Source: Tenacibaculum sp. 190524A02b
GTDB taxonomy: Bacteria > Bacteroidota > Bacteroidia > Flavobacteriales > Flavobacteriaceae
Direction: 5' to 3'
DNA: 64,000 nucleotides
NCBI RefSeq assembly: GCF_964036645.1
Contig: NZ_OZ038525.1
Coordinates: 3,848,001 to 3,912,000 of the forward strand
Made by a program: the position numbers and the translations under genes. Under the pieces are notes generated by a model. That model was given only the letters and a program-made list of their open reading frames with translations. It searched no databases and had not been told where the DNA came from. Positions 22,101 to 26,928 of this stretch are shown piece after piece (positions within the stretch are counted from its first letter, which is position 1; the number at the start of each line of letters is the position of its first letter).

Positions 22101-24140
22101 GTATTGCAATGGTCAAATTATGCATTTGATGGTTGTACCTATGAGATTTTTGGTAGTTTATTAAATGGGGCAACGCTTTATTTAATTCCTAGTTCAGTAG
22201 CCTCAGATGCATCTGCATTATCAGAGGTTATAGCTAAAGAAGAGTTAAGTGTTATCTTCATAACAACGGCTTTATTTAATGGATTATCAGAGTATGACGC
22301 CTCTTTATTATCAAGTTTACGCTTATTATTATTTGGAGGAGAAAAGGTATCGGTATCTCCGGTTCGTAAAATGTTATCCGGTTTAGGGCCAAATAAAATA
22401 TTGCATGTATATGGACCAACAGAAACTACTACGTATGCATCCTGTCAAGTAATATCCGAGATTGCATCAGAAGCAGTAACCATTCCAATTGGAAAACCAT
22501 TAAGTAATACAGGTTTTTATGTATTGAATTCAAGTAAAGAATTAGTTCCGATAGGCGCTATAGGGGAATTATATATCTCAGGAAGTGGAGTTTCACAAGG
22601 TTATTTAAATCGAGAAGAGCTAACAGCAGAGCGTTTTATCGCTAACCCATTTAAAGCAGGAGAAACGATTTACCAAACAGGAGATTTAGTTCGTTGGTTA
22701 CCAGAAGGAGTAATAGAGTTTGTAGGAAGAAAGGATAGTCAGGTAAAAATACGCGGTTATCGTATTGAATTAGGAGAGATAGAAAATGTGCTATCAGAAG
22801 TGTCAGGAATTCAAGGAAGCTGTGTAATAGCTAAAGAAGATGGAGTAGGTAATAAACGATTAGTAGGTTATGTTGTTTCAGAAGAAGGATTAGAAACAGA
22901 AGCCATAGAATTGGCATTAAAAGCTAGTTTACCAGATTATATGATTCCAAGTTTATGGATACCATTAGAAAGTTTACCATTAACAAGCAACGGAAAGTTA
23001 GATAAGAAGGCATTGCCAGAAGTTGATATTACAGGATTATCTAGTGCAGAATATGTAGCGCCAAGGAATGAAGAAGAGGAACAATTGGCAGCTATTTGGC
23101 AAGAATTATTAGGAGTAGAAAAGGTGGGTGTACATGATGATTTCTTTGAGCTGGGCGGACATAGTTTGTTAGTAATAAAACTAGTAGCTCGCATCAATGA
23201 AGTATTCAACTTTAATATAAATATAGTTAACGTATTTGAATACCCAACCATTGCAGGTTTCTTAGAAAATAGATCATCGAAGAAGCAAACTTTTGATACC
23301 AATATACTTGCAGCCTTACAAGATAAAGGAACTCAAAAACCAATCTTCTTAGCACCTCCTGGAGGAGGATTTTATAATTGTTACATAGACCTAGTAAAAC
23401 AATTAGGAGAAGATCAACCAGTATATGCTTTCCAATGTCCAGGAGTTGATGGAAAGTTACCAATTGCAGAATCTATTGAAGCAATGGCATCAACTTTTAT
23501 TACTGAATTACAAAAAGTTGATTCTAAAGGGCCATATAGATTAGGTGGATATTCTTTTGGTGGAGTAGTGGCTTATGAAATGGCATTACAATTAAGAGCT
23601 AAAGGTTTTGAAGTAGAAGAATTGATTATGTTTGATAGTTCTCTTTTAGATACGCATACTAGAGAAATGGAAGATGAAGATGCTTTATTTAGAGAATTCT
23701 TGTTAGAGCAAATGGAAGACCTATTAGGTGAAGATTTTAATAAGTCAATATTTAAACTAAAAGGAAAAACAAAAGCAGAACAATTAGATATAGTTTACTC
23801 ATTGGCTAAAGAGATTGAAGCAGAAGCCATAGAAGCAGAAATAAAAGGGTTCTTTGAGGTTGCCTTTACTAATGAAAACTATCAATATTTTATTAGAGAT
23901 GAAGAGAAGTTAGACGCAAAAATTATTTTATTTAAAGCAATGTATATGCCTTCTGAAGATAATAAGGAAGAGGTTGTACCAAATACTGAATATGATGCGT
24001 ATGATTATGATTGGAATCGTTATACAAATAAGGAAGTAACAATACATCTTATACCAGGAACTCATATTGATATTTTAGAGCCACAACATCTTGAGAAAAT
24101 CTCAGAATGTATCATGAATAGACAAGAAGCTATCTCTTAA
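4131..24140 (+). CDS. Six-module non-ribosomal peptide synthetase with docking domain and terminal thioesterase
   Basis: A 6,669-aa assembly-line enzyme. Residues 1-55 resemble a TubC N-terminal docking domain, which receives the chain from the upstream synthetase. Six modules follow, with pocket codes read by alignment to GrsA: (1) DAWYLGNVV, close to Leu; (2) DAWTVAAIC, Phe; (3) DIWQLTADD, unassigned; (4) DVWHISLID, Ser; (5) DIWQLTADD; (6) DGYFLGVTY, Ile/Val-like. A-domain core TSGSTG motifs lie near 6149, 9331, 12470, 15630, 18810 and 21990 (the last reads TSGTTG). Carrier GGHSLL motifs lie near 7289, 10465, 13645, 16797, 19980 and 23155. The condensation domain between modules 1 and 2 (7470-8870) is of a different type from the others and looks like a dual condensation/epimerisation domain. 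The C-terminal thioesterase has GYSFGG (about 23548-23565) and releases or cyclises the product. There is no separate epimerisation domain. Codes are my manual reading. Confidence 0.97.
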   Translation: MNTEILNILKEAKQQGVKIGVKGDSLTVKSVAPINSELLQKIKEYKPHIIKYIENLRSKNKTSALKKVTPYDRETITKIPLSFGQERLWFVDQLQGTEAYHMPFVLRFEGELEVEILEQAFRSVVSRHEILRTNILSEGGVGYQEIISSEKWTLAKEKVSEDMLEEHLSMYLTTPFDLSTDYKLRACLYDLGSEKYVLAAVFHHIASDGWSEDILMNEFTVMYDALQAGKEANLPELSLQYSDYAVWQRKYLEGEVLNFQLSYWEEKLKDVNNLSLPTDYPRPSEQSTAGDYVSFGLDKELTQLLNALCEKEGVTLFMVLLSAFKVLLSRYSGQEDICVGTPIANRTQSELEGMIGFFVNTLALRDDLSGNPKFTDVLQQVKETTLEGYDYQLVPFEKIVDKVVTTRDMSMTPLFQVMFALQNTGGNDTVEESNETENVSENLAISEYEFDTVSAMFDMTLNATENSQGISLEMIYSTALFNKATIETLLSHYQELLRSIVKDATQPIGNLSMLKKEEETKLVTTFNETSVVYPENKTVVDLFLEQVKNTPEATAVVYEGEELSYKDLDFRSNQLAHYLVENHNLKEGNLVGVVLDRSDWLIVSYLAILKTGAAYVPIDPAYPEDRKEYIFSNSESKLLIDTDFIKEFAETQSEYPENLPAITIDPSDVAYVIYTSGSTGKPKGVLIEHKNLVHLCFWHQSEYSVTSSSKGTLFAGIGFDASVWEIYPYLLTGASLYPVSDNIRYDLNLFTSFLNENVITHAYIPTLLCERFVEEDISLPNITILTGGDTLKLTKATDLRIYNNYGPTETTVVATSCQVAPCDTSMLKPPIGKPIHNTQVYILNSEDQLLPIGAVGELCIGGNGVGRGYLNNGELTREKFVANPFKEGDRIYKTGDLARWLPNGTIEFIGRKDNQIKIRGYRIELGEIEEALSGLAIVSQSCVLAKEDTNGNKRLVGYVVPEGVFNKELIEEELTTSLPDYMVPKLWVELKAMPLTSNGKLDRKGLPEPDISMLSTQEYVAPRTEVEEKLVAIWQELLGVERVGVYDDFFELGGHSLLIIQLIARIQKEGYHIEVKDIFVKPTIAAISDKLLSAGTAYQVPANGITKGIDRITPEMVPLLNFSQEEIDKVVNAIPSGISNIQDIYPLSPLQEGIYFHYLMSDKNEGDPYILPNLLLFTEKEKRADFIEALQFVVNRHDVLRTCILNEGLPEAVQVVLHEAPLSIEEIKTDSSRDIPSQLQEIVESGKQWMDVSKAPLLELKYSDDPDNDSYYLLINNHHLIMDHVGLEKIMEEITTYLLGEKNTLPDPVLYRDFIGHTLHQQSTNDSETYFTELLGDIEEPTYPFNLSDIRGNGTEIIEASIMLPEKLSKEIRSVCTDLGMTPAVLFHAAYGIVVGMSSNRKQALFGSLFSGRLQGALGAADSLGLFINTLPLVFNIEGTVVEYLHQVKLRLGELLPYEQTPLSRVHGLSGISNEVSLFSSLLNYRHSFVSSETEENELEENTSIDPGVELIGNHERTNYPFSLSIDDLGEDFGMTAQMDPSINPERILSYMEVILTQLLEGLNKGITVDSLSILTQEEEAQLLEVFNNNTVAYPQDKTLIDLFKNQVKATPEAIALIYNKEKLTYKKLDELSNQLAHYLITNYKINSENPIGVTLERNEWLIISLLAVLKTGGTYVPIDLAYPEERKEYIIKDSGSIFVIDEVVINSFKENNSRYSVDTLDVEVKSSDLAYIIYTSGSTGKPKGVMIEHRSIINTILSQIEAFSIDSKDNCLQFASPSFDASIWEIGIALLSGSSLCIIEENRKSDIAFFKEFVQQNNITFATLPPAFLQLLEVEDLVGLQTLVTAGEAIPLGVAKDFSAEYKYVNAYGPTETSICATTFNGEIKDIVPIGKPIDNTQICILSEANNLLPLGVVGELCVGGIGVARGYLNKENLTKEKFIDSPFKEGEKVYKTGDLAKWLPDGNLEFIGRKDNQVKIRGYRIELGEVESALASLTSVHQSCVLAKGEGANKRLVGYVVSEEVFDKEKLQEALKLHIPEYMIPTLWVELEEMPITSNGKIARKLLPAPEGIDFSTREYIAPRNQTEEQLVVIWQELLGIERIGVYDNFFELGGHSLLATRLVSMIRKELEIEVAIRDIFEYTTIASLGLHLLTCSRGTTLPVVIIQDKEGNLPLSFSQERLWFLDQLQGNSIEYHIPIVLRLHGNLDIKAVEESLRTIIDRHQILRTVIYEQEGVGYQKTIPSHEWSLQKVVTSEEADLEKEIGSFISTPFNLSKDYMLRSCLYDLGENKYVLACVLHHISSDGVSGGILMNEFMEVYSALQEGKEAILPELSLQYVDYAIWQRKYFDGEVLENQLSYWEEKLTGVSTLSLPLDYARPAIQNNEGKNLVLELGEELTTTINSLCKQEAVTPFMFMLSAFKLMLSRYSEQNDICVGTPIANRTQFELEGMIGFFVNTLALRSDLSDNPSFKEVLARVKETTLGAYDHQLAPFEKVVDRVVTDRDMSMTPLFQVMFDYQNNEEESGEEQVKANEEEELSISQYENPETTAQFDLTLSVFEEEKNMLLNIGYCTALFKEDTIVRMLKHYKELLLSIVKDTEKSIGNLSMLTQEEETELLEVFNENKVDYPLDKTVVDLFVAQVQKSPKAVAATFKGEELTYKELDERSNQLAHYLVEQGVQADDLVGICIDRGLDMLIGVLAILKSGGAYVPIKPDFPKDRIAYLLEDTGCSLLVTNTTSKEVLSSLTGTVNLVVLEEAVSNSAYPVTALELSHKATDLAYVIYTSGSTGLPKGAMIEHAGLLNHSLIMIDELKMTNESVVAFTAPFTFDISVWQLLSGLLCGGRIAIYSEDEILDLEAFQSSLSENNISHLQLVPSYVASLLESGEEVVGLSNLAYFLVTGEAATKSLLDKWFSLYPSVPVVNAYGPAEAADDITLHIMNESPSGVVVPIGKPVANMDVYVVDKFDNLCPIGVVGELWTSGIGVGRGYLNREELTKEKFITNPFISEGGRLYKTGDLGRWLPDGTLEFVGRSDDQVKIRGYRIELGEIENALSIVEGVQNSCVLAKQDTIGTNRLVGYIVLEDGFSKANIQETLKTSLPDYMVPSIWVELDEMPLTANGKIDRKSLPEPDLSELSSREYVAPSNDVEEKLVKIWETLLGVNKVGVYDDFFELGGHSLLATRLVSMIRTILKVEISIRDVFQYTTISSLGAHISAQPKGAMLPTIVASERPLRIPLSFSQERLWFLDQLQGTLAYHMPIVLRLEGVIDATILEQSFKKVIARHEVLRTNILSEEGYGYQEVMSVDNWSLAQETIEEESIEESIKEFIAVPFDLSNDYKLRACLYDLGNNKYILACVLHHIANDGWSEDILINEFTTIYSALDSKIEIPLPELNIQYADYAIWQRKYFEGEVLENQLSYWEQKLRGTSVLALPTDYNRPLTQSTEGSSVSLRLNKELSALIKPLCEREGVTPFMFLLTAFKVLLSHYSGQEDICVGTPIANRTQSELEDIIGFFVNTLALRSDLSDNPTFKELLLRVKETTLEGYDNQLAPFEKVVDRVVTTRDMSMTPLFQVMFTLQNEEGTSEDVEETKELLVSQYESDIVNSQFDITFNISEENQDYLLEMIYSTTLFNRSTIERMLSHYQELLVNIIKDIDKTIYKLSMLTQNEEVKLLESFNTNTVDYPLEKTLVDLFTEQVAKTPGSIAVVYENESLTYQELDERSNQLGHYLRAKGVKPDALVGICLERSLEMLIGILGILKSGGAYVPIDPEYPQDRIDYMLSDANMSIVLTVDKVSQEVLGNREGIIAISLDREWSTVASYSSEVLSNVITSENLAYVIYTSGSTGNPKGVMNQHNGIVNRLLWTQSEYQLKSDDTILQKTTFSFDVSVWELLWSSICGSRLVFAKPEGHKDARYLKEIIEAETVTTIHFVPSMLRVFLEEIATGDCSSLRRVICSGEALQVDHVNLFKEKLPNVELHNLYGPTEAAIDVSYWAVPLDEPISKVLIGRPVANTSLHILNEAMNLVPVGVAGELCIGGVQVARGYHNKAALTSERFVASPLKEGGRLYRTGDLARWLPDGTIEYIGRIDNQVKIRGYRIELGEIENILSSVDSVTQCCVLAKEDAIGSKRLVGYVVVEGEFNKDVIQDELKESLPDYMVPALWVQLEEMPLTVNGKLNRKVLPEPDSSMLSTKEYVAPRNETEAQLVAIWQELLGVEKIGVHDDFFELGGHSLLATRMVSLIRKELEKEIAIREVFEYTTIEDLSLYVKTLSKGVSLPAIVAEDRPKQIPLSFSQERLWFLDQFEGTLAYHIPTIIRIEGKLDIAVLELALKTIVNRHEVLRTNLYSEEGIGYQEVVSADNWALDREVTTEGSALESKIHTNLTTPFNLSSDYKLRACLYDLGDNKYVLACIFHHIASDGWSEEILTNEFVELYDALKSEREVALTELDLQYADYAIWERKYLDGQVLEAQLSYWENKLTGVSTLALPTDYIRPSVQSMAGANLSLELDEELSKSLKELYQQEGVTSFMFLLSSFKVLLARYSGQDDICVGTPIANRTQYELEGIIGFFANTLALRSDLSGNISFRDLLKRVKETTLAGYDNQLTPFEKVVDRVVTARDVSMTPLFQVMFDYNNDTEKTEGEEVENKGLEDIFIAPYEYSETTAQFDLMFNVNEDESNISLNIVYCTDLFKEATIERMLAHYQELLRSIIVNIEEPINNLSMLTQQEETELLNVFNDTTVDYPLDKTIVDLFTDQVQKSPDAVAAVFEGEELTYQELDERSNQLAHYLVEQGVQPDDLVGICLERGLDMLIGIVAILKSGGAYVPIKPDFPMDRITYIIEDTNCTIVVTDSLNEFVLESLFEEDTINLIALDDDDVLESEYPSEGLELSYSPNNLAYVIYTSGSTGLPKGAMIEHAGLLNHLLIMIDELKMTNESVVAFTAPFTFDISVWQLLSGLLCGGRIAIYSEDEILDLEGFQSSLSENNISHLQLVPSYVASLLESGEEVAGLSNLAYFLVTGEAATKSLLDKWFSLYPSVPVVNAYGPAEAADDITLHIMNESPSGVVVPIGKPVANMDVYVVDKFDNLCPIGVVGELWTSGIGVGRGYLNREELTKEKFITNPFTSEGGRLYKTGDLGRWLPDGTLEFVGRSDDQVKIRGYRIELGEIENALSIVEGVQNSCVLAKQDTIGTNRLVGYVVVEGNFNKERTQEALKASLPDYMVPMIWVELNEMPLTANGKIDRKSLPEPDSSELSSREYVAPRNEDEKQMAAIWEDLLGIEQVGIHDDFFELGGHSLLATRLVSMIRKILKKEVEIANVFEYTVMSDLAAYVATLSSGILLPAITVEERPERIPLSFSQERLWFLDELQGTVAYHMPLVIRLEGGLNPTILEQSFKKVIARHEVLRTNILSEGGAGYQEVMEADAWSLVQEEISEDVLEEHLGIYLTNPFDLATDYKFRACLYDLGNEKYVLAAVIHHIASDGWSENILINEFMEFYSSLESGKEVDLPVLSLQYSDYAIWQRKYLEGEVLDNQLSYWKEKLSGVSALELPTDYARSSVHNTEGANITIELDDKVSASIRPFCEKEGVTSFMFLLSAFKVLLSRYSGQEDICVGTPIANRTQSELEGMIGFFVNTLALRSDVNDNVSFRELLTQIKQTTLKSYDNQLAPFERVVDSVVTTRDMSTTPLFQVMFSLENTSSFSDEPKEVESKENVEVDMGNVVIAPYDSGAVTSQFDLTLNISEEDENYSLEIVYNTSLFKQSTIDRMLVHYQTLLSNIVRDASQSIGSLSMLPLEEENQLLNVFNETTFEYRKDKSVIDLFQDQVSKTPDSVALSFEGSVLTYQELEARSNELACYLASKGIAANMHVGILFNRSFDMVISMLGILKLGCAYVPLDPSLPINRISHIIEDSSITHVVYKEASLVSIIPDSLAIESLNIDDSKGYEVLEKDIERPLTSVSYVMYTSGTTGVPKGISINDENIITLINNPSSAIAINSSDRVLQWSNYAFDGCTYEIFGSLLNGATLYLIPSSVASDASALSEVIAKEELSVIFITTALFNGLSEYDASLLSSLRLLLFGGEKVSVSPVRKMLSGLGPNKILHVYGPTETTTYASCQVISEIASEAVTIPIGKPLSNTGFYVLNSSKELVPIGAIGELYISGSGVSQGYLNREELTAERFIANPFKAGETIYQTGDLVRWLPEGVIEFVGRKDSQVKIRGYRIELGEIENVLSEVSGIQGSCVIAKEDGVGNKRLVGYVVSEEGLETEAIELALKASLPDYMIPSLWIPLESLPLTSNGKLDKKALPEVDITGLSSAEYVAPRNEEEEQLAAIWQELLGVEKVGVHDDFFELGGHSLLVIKLVARINEVFNFNINIVNVFEYPTIAGFLENRSSKKQTFDTNILAALQDKGTQKPIFLAPPGGGFYNCYIDLVKQLGEDQPVYAFQCPGVDGKLPIAESIEAMASTFITELQKVDSKGPYRLGGYSFGGVVAYEMALQLRAKGFEVEELIMFDSSLLDTHTREMEDEDALFREFLLEQMEDLLGEDFNKSIFKLKGKTKAEQLDIVYSLAKEIEAEAIEAEIKGFFEVAFTNENYQYFIRDEEKLDAKIILFKAMYMPSEDNKEEVVPNTEYDAYDYDWNRYTNKEVTIHLIPGTHIDILEPQHLEKISECIMNRQEAIS
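7470..8870 (+). other. Dual condensation/epimerisation-type domain inside the NRPS
   Basis: This segment opens with an ITPEM/NFSQEEID stretch and DIYPLSPLQEG, then an FHYL...GDPY motif, and carries HHLIMDH as its catalytic histidine motif. The other condensation domains in both synthetases open with LSFSQERLWFLD and use HHIASDG-like motifs. The pattern is that of dual C/E domains known from Pseudomonas lipopeptide synthetases. These epimerise the residue on the upstream carrier before joining it. If so, the Leu loaded by module 1 becomes D-Leu. Domain borders are approximate. Confidence 0.6.
12540..13350 (+). repeat. Near-identical adenylation-domain segment, copy 1 (module 3)
   Basis: About 810 bp of the module 3 A domain match 18884-19694 in module 5 at roughly 97% by eye, including long runs with no difference. 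The matching A domain in the preceding gene (about 2815-3620) encodes a similar protein but with many more silent differences. This suggests recent duplication or gene conversion between modules 3 and 5. Confidence 0.85.
18884..19694 (+). repeat. Near-identical adenylation-domain segment, copy 2 (module 5)
   Basis: Partner of 12540-13350. It covers the region that sets the pocket code, so both modules read DIWQLTADD. Similarity drops sharply on both sides of the block. Confidence 0.85.
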
Positions 24141-24174
24141 TTAAATTTGAACGAATAAAAAAATAACCAAATGA

Positions 24175-24213
24175 AACCTACATGTGAAAATAATTATTTG
24201 AAACATGTAGGTT
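24175..24213 (+). promoter_or_regulatory. Strong stem-loop between NRPS and hydroxylase genes
   Basis: An 11-bp perfect inverted repeat (AACCTACATGT / ACATGTAGGTT) has a 17-nt loop. No T-run follows, so it is not a classical terminator. It may protect the 3' end of the 20-kb NRPS message or partly separate it from the hydroxylase gene that starts at 24240. Confidence 0.6.
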
Positions 24214-24239
24214 ATATGTGATCATTAAAAAGTAAACAC

Positions 24240-25172
24240 ATGAAAATACCAAGAATTAATAACATAACACAAGAAGAATTTATTCAAGAATATATAGTAG
24301 GTAATAAACCAGTTATTGTAACAGATGCAATGGAAAACTGGGATATGAGTAAGTTTACACCTGAATATTTTAAAGAAGCATTTGGAGAAGAAAAAGTACA
24401 GGTATATGATGACTTATTCAATTTGCAAAATATTCAGTCTTTAAAAGAATATATAGATGCTAATTTCTTCAGAAATGAAGAAGATGGTTTGTCTGATCAA
24501 TATATGAGATGGTACACAAAATTAAAAGAAGTAGAATATTATTGGTCAGATCAAGTTTTTGATGCTTTAAAAAATGCTTGGAGCCATCCATACTTTATAC
24601 CCAATACCTCTTTGGTAATTCCTAGTAATAAAGAGGCAGAAGAAAGAGTTATTACTGATTTTCATTATCCATATAAAGGATTATTCATTTCAGGGAAAGG
24701 CTCAAGAACAAGACTTCATAAAGATCCATTTACTAGTAATGCCGTTTTATGTCAATTTTATGGAGAAAAGAAAATATACTTGTTTGCCCCAAGTAAAGAG
24801 GCAAGTGTAATGAAAGACGGAGCATTTGTTGATGTTAAAAATCCTGATCATGATAAATTCCCTGATTATAAAAACATCACACATGATTATGAAGATACAT
24901 TATCTCCAGGAGAAATCGTTTTTTTCCCTTCAGGATGGTTTCATGATGTAACCTGTGAAACTGATAGTATTTCTATTACATGGAATTTTGTACATGAAAC
25001 ACAGTTAGATATTGTTTGCAAACACATTGCACAAAATCCCAATGATGATCAATTAGAAATCGCTAAGTTTTTCTTGAAAGGAGAAATAAAAGATAATGCC
25101 AATGCGCGTGATATTATTTTGTTCTTAAAAAAGAAATTTAAAAAAGCAAAAAAACTAAAAGCTCAGGTATAA
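24240..25172 (+). CDS. Cupin-like/JmjC-type Fe(II)/2-oxoglutarate hydroxylase
   Basis: A 310-aa protein of the cupin_8/JmjC-like oxygenase family. The metal-binding HxD is in RTRLHKDPFTS (about residues 155-165), and the second histidine is in FFPSGWFHDV followed by SISITWNFV near residues 225-245. These enzymes couple 2-oxoglutarate decarboxylation to hydroxylation of peptide, protein or amino-acid side chains. It starts 99 bp after the NRPS on the same strand and ends at a clear terminator, so it is probably the last gene of the peptide locus. A role in hydroxylating the non-ribosomal product or a carrier-bound residue is inference. The family also includes protein hydroxylases unrelated to natural products. 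Confidence 0.85.
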   Translation: MKIPRINNITQEEFIQEYIVGNKPVIVTDAMENWDMSKFTPEYFKEAFGEEKVQVYDDLFNLQNIQSLKEYIDANFFRNEEDGLSDQYMRWYTKLKEVEYYWSDQVFDALKNAWSHPYFIPNTSLVIPSNKEAEERVITDFHYPYKGLFISGKGSRTRLHKDPFTSNAVLCQFYGEKKIYLFAPSKEASVMKDGAFVDVKNPDHDKFPDYKNITHDYEDTLSPGEIVFFPSGWFHDVTCETDSISITWNFVHETQLDIVCKHIAQNPNDDQLEIAKFFLKGEIKDNANARDIILFLKKKFKKAKKLKAQV

Positions 25173-25191
25173 GTAAATCACTTTAATATAT

Positions 25192-25225
25192 AAAGGGATA
25201 TTCATAGGTTGGATATCCCTTTTTT
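25192..25225 (+). terminator. Intrinsic terminator after hydroxylase gene
   Basis: A 10-bp stem (AAAGGGATAT / ATATCCCTTT) with an 11-nt loop runs directly into a T-tract. It sits 20 bp after the hydroxylase stop and probably ends the NRPS-hydroxylase transcription unit. Confidence 0.85.
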
Positions 25226-25370
25226 ATGCTAAAAAATAATAGATACTCTATATGTCAGATTGAGGACCGGCGAAATCAAAATCTAGAAATCATATAGCTA
25301 TTATTAAAATGTATATTTGCAGCTAATTACAATAAAAATTATTCATTAATTGTGTTTATATAAAAAGCTT

Positions 25371-25976
25371 ATGAAAATTACCTTTACAATAATCACACTC
25401 TTTGTATTAAACCTTTGCTATAGTCAAACCATAATAAATTGGTCATCTGATTATCAATTAAGTTTAAATGATTTTAATTCACCACAAACTGAAATAAATG
25501 ATCGTTTAAATACCTATTCAATAAGTTCAGGAGCTCAAATTGATTTTAGCTTTCAAATGAGTTCATATGCATTTATGTTTACAAAAAACTTTAATAAAAA
25601 GGTAAAGACAATTTTAAATAAGAATGCAGCGGTTATTGTAGCTCCGGACTCTATAATTGCAAACCGATTAGTTAAATTAGGGCAGTATGAATTTGATGCA
25701 ATGGAGTTGTACGCAAGAAGATTTAGAAAAGAACTCTATGAAAAGAAAAAAGCCTTTTCAGGAGCAAGTTTTTTTCAGCCTATATATAACGAGTTGCAAA
25801 ATCAAATGAATGCTGAAAATGCACGAGTAATAAAAGCAACAGAAGCAGGGAAAGACGAAGAGTTATTAAAACAAGAACATAAAAAAGTTTTGAAAGAGAT
25901 AAATGAACTCTCTGATTTTTGTTATAGTTGTAAACCTACCAAAAAGAGAAAAAAGAAAAGAAAAAAGAAAGAATGA
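25371..25976 (+). CDS. Secreted DUF922-like protein without the metalloprotease motif
   Basis: I start this at the ATG at 25371 rather than the in-frame TTG at 25350, because the ATG gives a clean Sec signal peptide (MKITFTIITLFVLNLCYSQ). The mature part begins with a WSSDYQLSLNDFNSP stretch, and LGQYEFDAMELYARRFRKEL follows in the middle. This resembles the DUF922 family of Bacteroidota exported proteins, where that position normally reads like HEQGHFDIAELYARK. Here both histidines and the glutamate of the HExxH-like motif are replaced. It is therefore probably a non-catalytic relative. The C-terminus is a lysine/arginine-rich tail after CYSC. No neighbour suggests a function. Family assignment is from memory of the pattern. 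Confidence 0.75.
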   Translation: MKITFTIITLFVLNLCYSQTIINWSSDYQLSLNDFNSPQTEINDRLNTYSISSGAQIDFSFQMSSYAFMFTKNFNKKVKTILNKNAAVIVAPDSIIANRLVKLGQYEFDAMELYARRFRKELYEKKKAFSGASFFQPIYNELQNQMNAENARVIKATEAGKDEELLKQEHKKVLKEINELSDFCYSCKPTKKRKKKRKKKE

Positions 25977-26100
25977 TAGTTTATTATTAAAAATAATATC
26001 ATTATTCAAAACGATCCTTTACTACCAATCATCTACACATATAAGTATTCCAACTAAGAGTAAGATTACGTAACTAACTTATAAATTATCTTTACAATGT

Positions 26101-26200
26101 AATTAAGAATTAAAATTTCATTTTAGATAAAGTATAGTTAGTTAGATTGTTTAGATTAGTTTAAAAAAGAAGTATTTCCGGGGGGATTACTTCTTTTTTT
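26101..26200 (+). ncRNA. Putative small RNA, copy 1
   Basis: A TATCTTTA box (26087-26094) resembles the Bacteroidota -7 element TAnnTTTG. I see no clear -33 element. It is followed by a segment conserved in all three units and a strong terminator hairpin with a G-rich loop. The predicted transcript is about 100 nt. No known RNA family is recognised. Confidence 0.4.
26163..26200 (+). terminator. Intrinsic terminator of repeat unit 1
   Basis: Stem AAGAAGTA / TACTTCTT is extended by A6/T7, with an inner TCC/GGA pair closing a G-rich loop, then a run of T. It is also A-rich upstream, so it could work on the minus strand. Confidence 0.8.
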
Positions 26201-26267
26201 ATGCTTAATTATTTTGAGTCATTAATTCAGAAAATTTTAAGAGCTTGTATTAGTATAAACTAACACT

Positions 26268-26346
26268 TGTACACGTTTTTTTTGGCGGAAACTTTTCGTG
26301 TACAGTAGGTGTACACGTTTTTTTTGATAGAAATTTTTTGTGTACA
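26268..26346. repeat. Double TGTACACG hairpin in unit 1
   Basis: Two adjacent inverted repeats: TGTACACG (26268) with CGTGTACA (26297), and TGTACACG (26310) with TGTGTACA (26339). Each encloses a T-run and a short purine-rich loop. Unit 2 has one such hairpin and unit 3 has none, so copy number varies between units. Confidence 0.7.
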
Positions 26347-26373
26347 AAGTAGATGATTATAAAAATGAATTAA

Positions 26374-26412
26374 AAAACAAAACCACATCGTGTAATGGAT
26401 GTGGTTTGTTTT
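26374..26412. other. ACCACATC hairpin, unit 1
   Basis: A long stem (AAACCACATC / GATGTGGTTT, extended outward by A/T pairs with one bulge) has an 8-nt loop. On the minus strand it is followed by a T-rich tract, so it could be a terminator in either direction. An identical copy lies at 26991-27029. Confidence 0.6.
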
Positions 26413-26771
26413 CAAAGGGAAAATACGCGGCTGTTATCTATGTGTTACTTAAGGGAATTTCTGTTTTCTGTATGCAAGATACTATAGGTTTATAAATGGT
26501 AATTGATAATAACGATTAAAGGAAAGTATGTTTAGTTGAATAGCCTTCATAAGGCTGTAAAACAACGATGAATATGGATTTATATGAACAACTGTAAAAG
26601 GGAATAATTAGTAGATAAGAAGGAAGCTCCTAAATAGTGTTCTATATATAATTTAATTAAAAAACACATATTGGTATTTAAACTATTTTTTACTACCAAT
26701 CATCTATAGATACAAGCATTATAACTAAGAATGAGAATACTGAATTAGGTTATAAATTATCTTTACAATGT

Positions 26772-26871
26772 AATTAAGAATTAAAATTTCATTTTAGATA
26801 AAGTATAGTTAGTTAGATTGTTTAGATTAGTAAAAAAAAGAAGTATTTCCGGGGGGATTACTTCTTTTTTT
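26772..26871 (+). ncRNA. Putative small RNA, copy 2
   Basis: Same layout as copy 1: TATCTTTA box at 26758-26765, conserved segment, terminator at 26832-26871. The transcribed part differs from copy 1 at only a few bases. Confidence 0.4.
26832..26871 (+). terminator. Intrinsic terminator of repeat unit 2
   Basis: Same hairpin as in unit 1, with A8 upstream and T7 downstream of the stem. Confidence 0.8.
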
Positions 26872-26928
26872 ATGCTCAATTATTTTGAGTCATTAATTCA
26901 GAAAATTTTTAAGAGCATGAACTAAACT

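Larger units (their letters stand above)
26018..26670 (+). repeat. Tandem non-coding repeat, unit 1
   Basis: First of three head-to-tail units filling the gene-free stretch between 25977 and 27793. Order: ACTACCAATCATCT start, promoter-like box (26087), 75-bp conserved core (26079-26155), terminator (26163-26200), two TGTACACG hairpins (26268-26346), ACCACATC hairpin (26374-26412), and an A/T-rich tail with an AGCCT/AGGCT hairpin. Compared with unit 2 it has a 54-bp insertion, which is a second copy of the TGTACACG hairpin. Confidence 0.9.
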
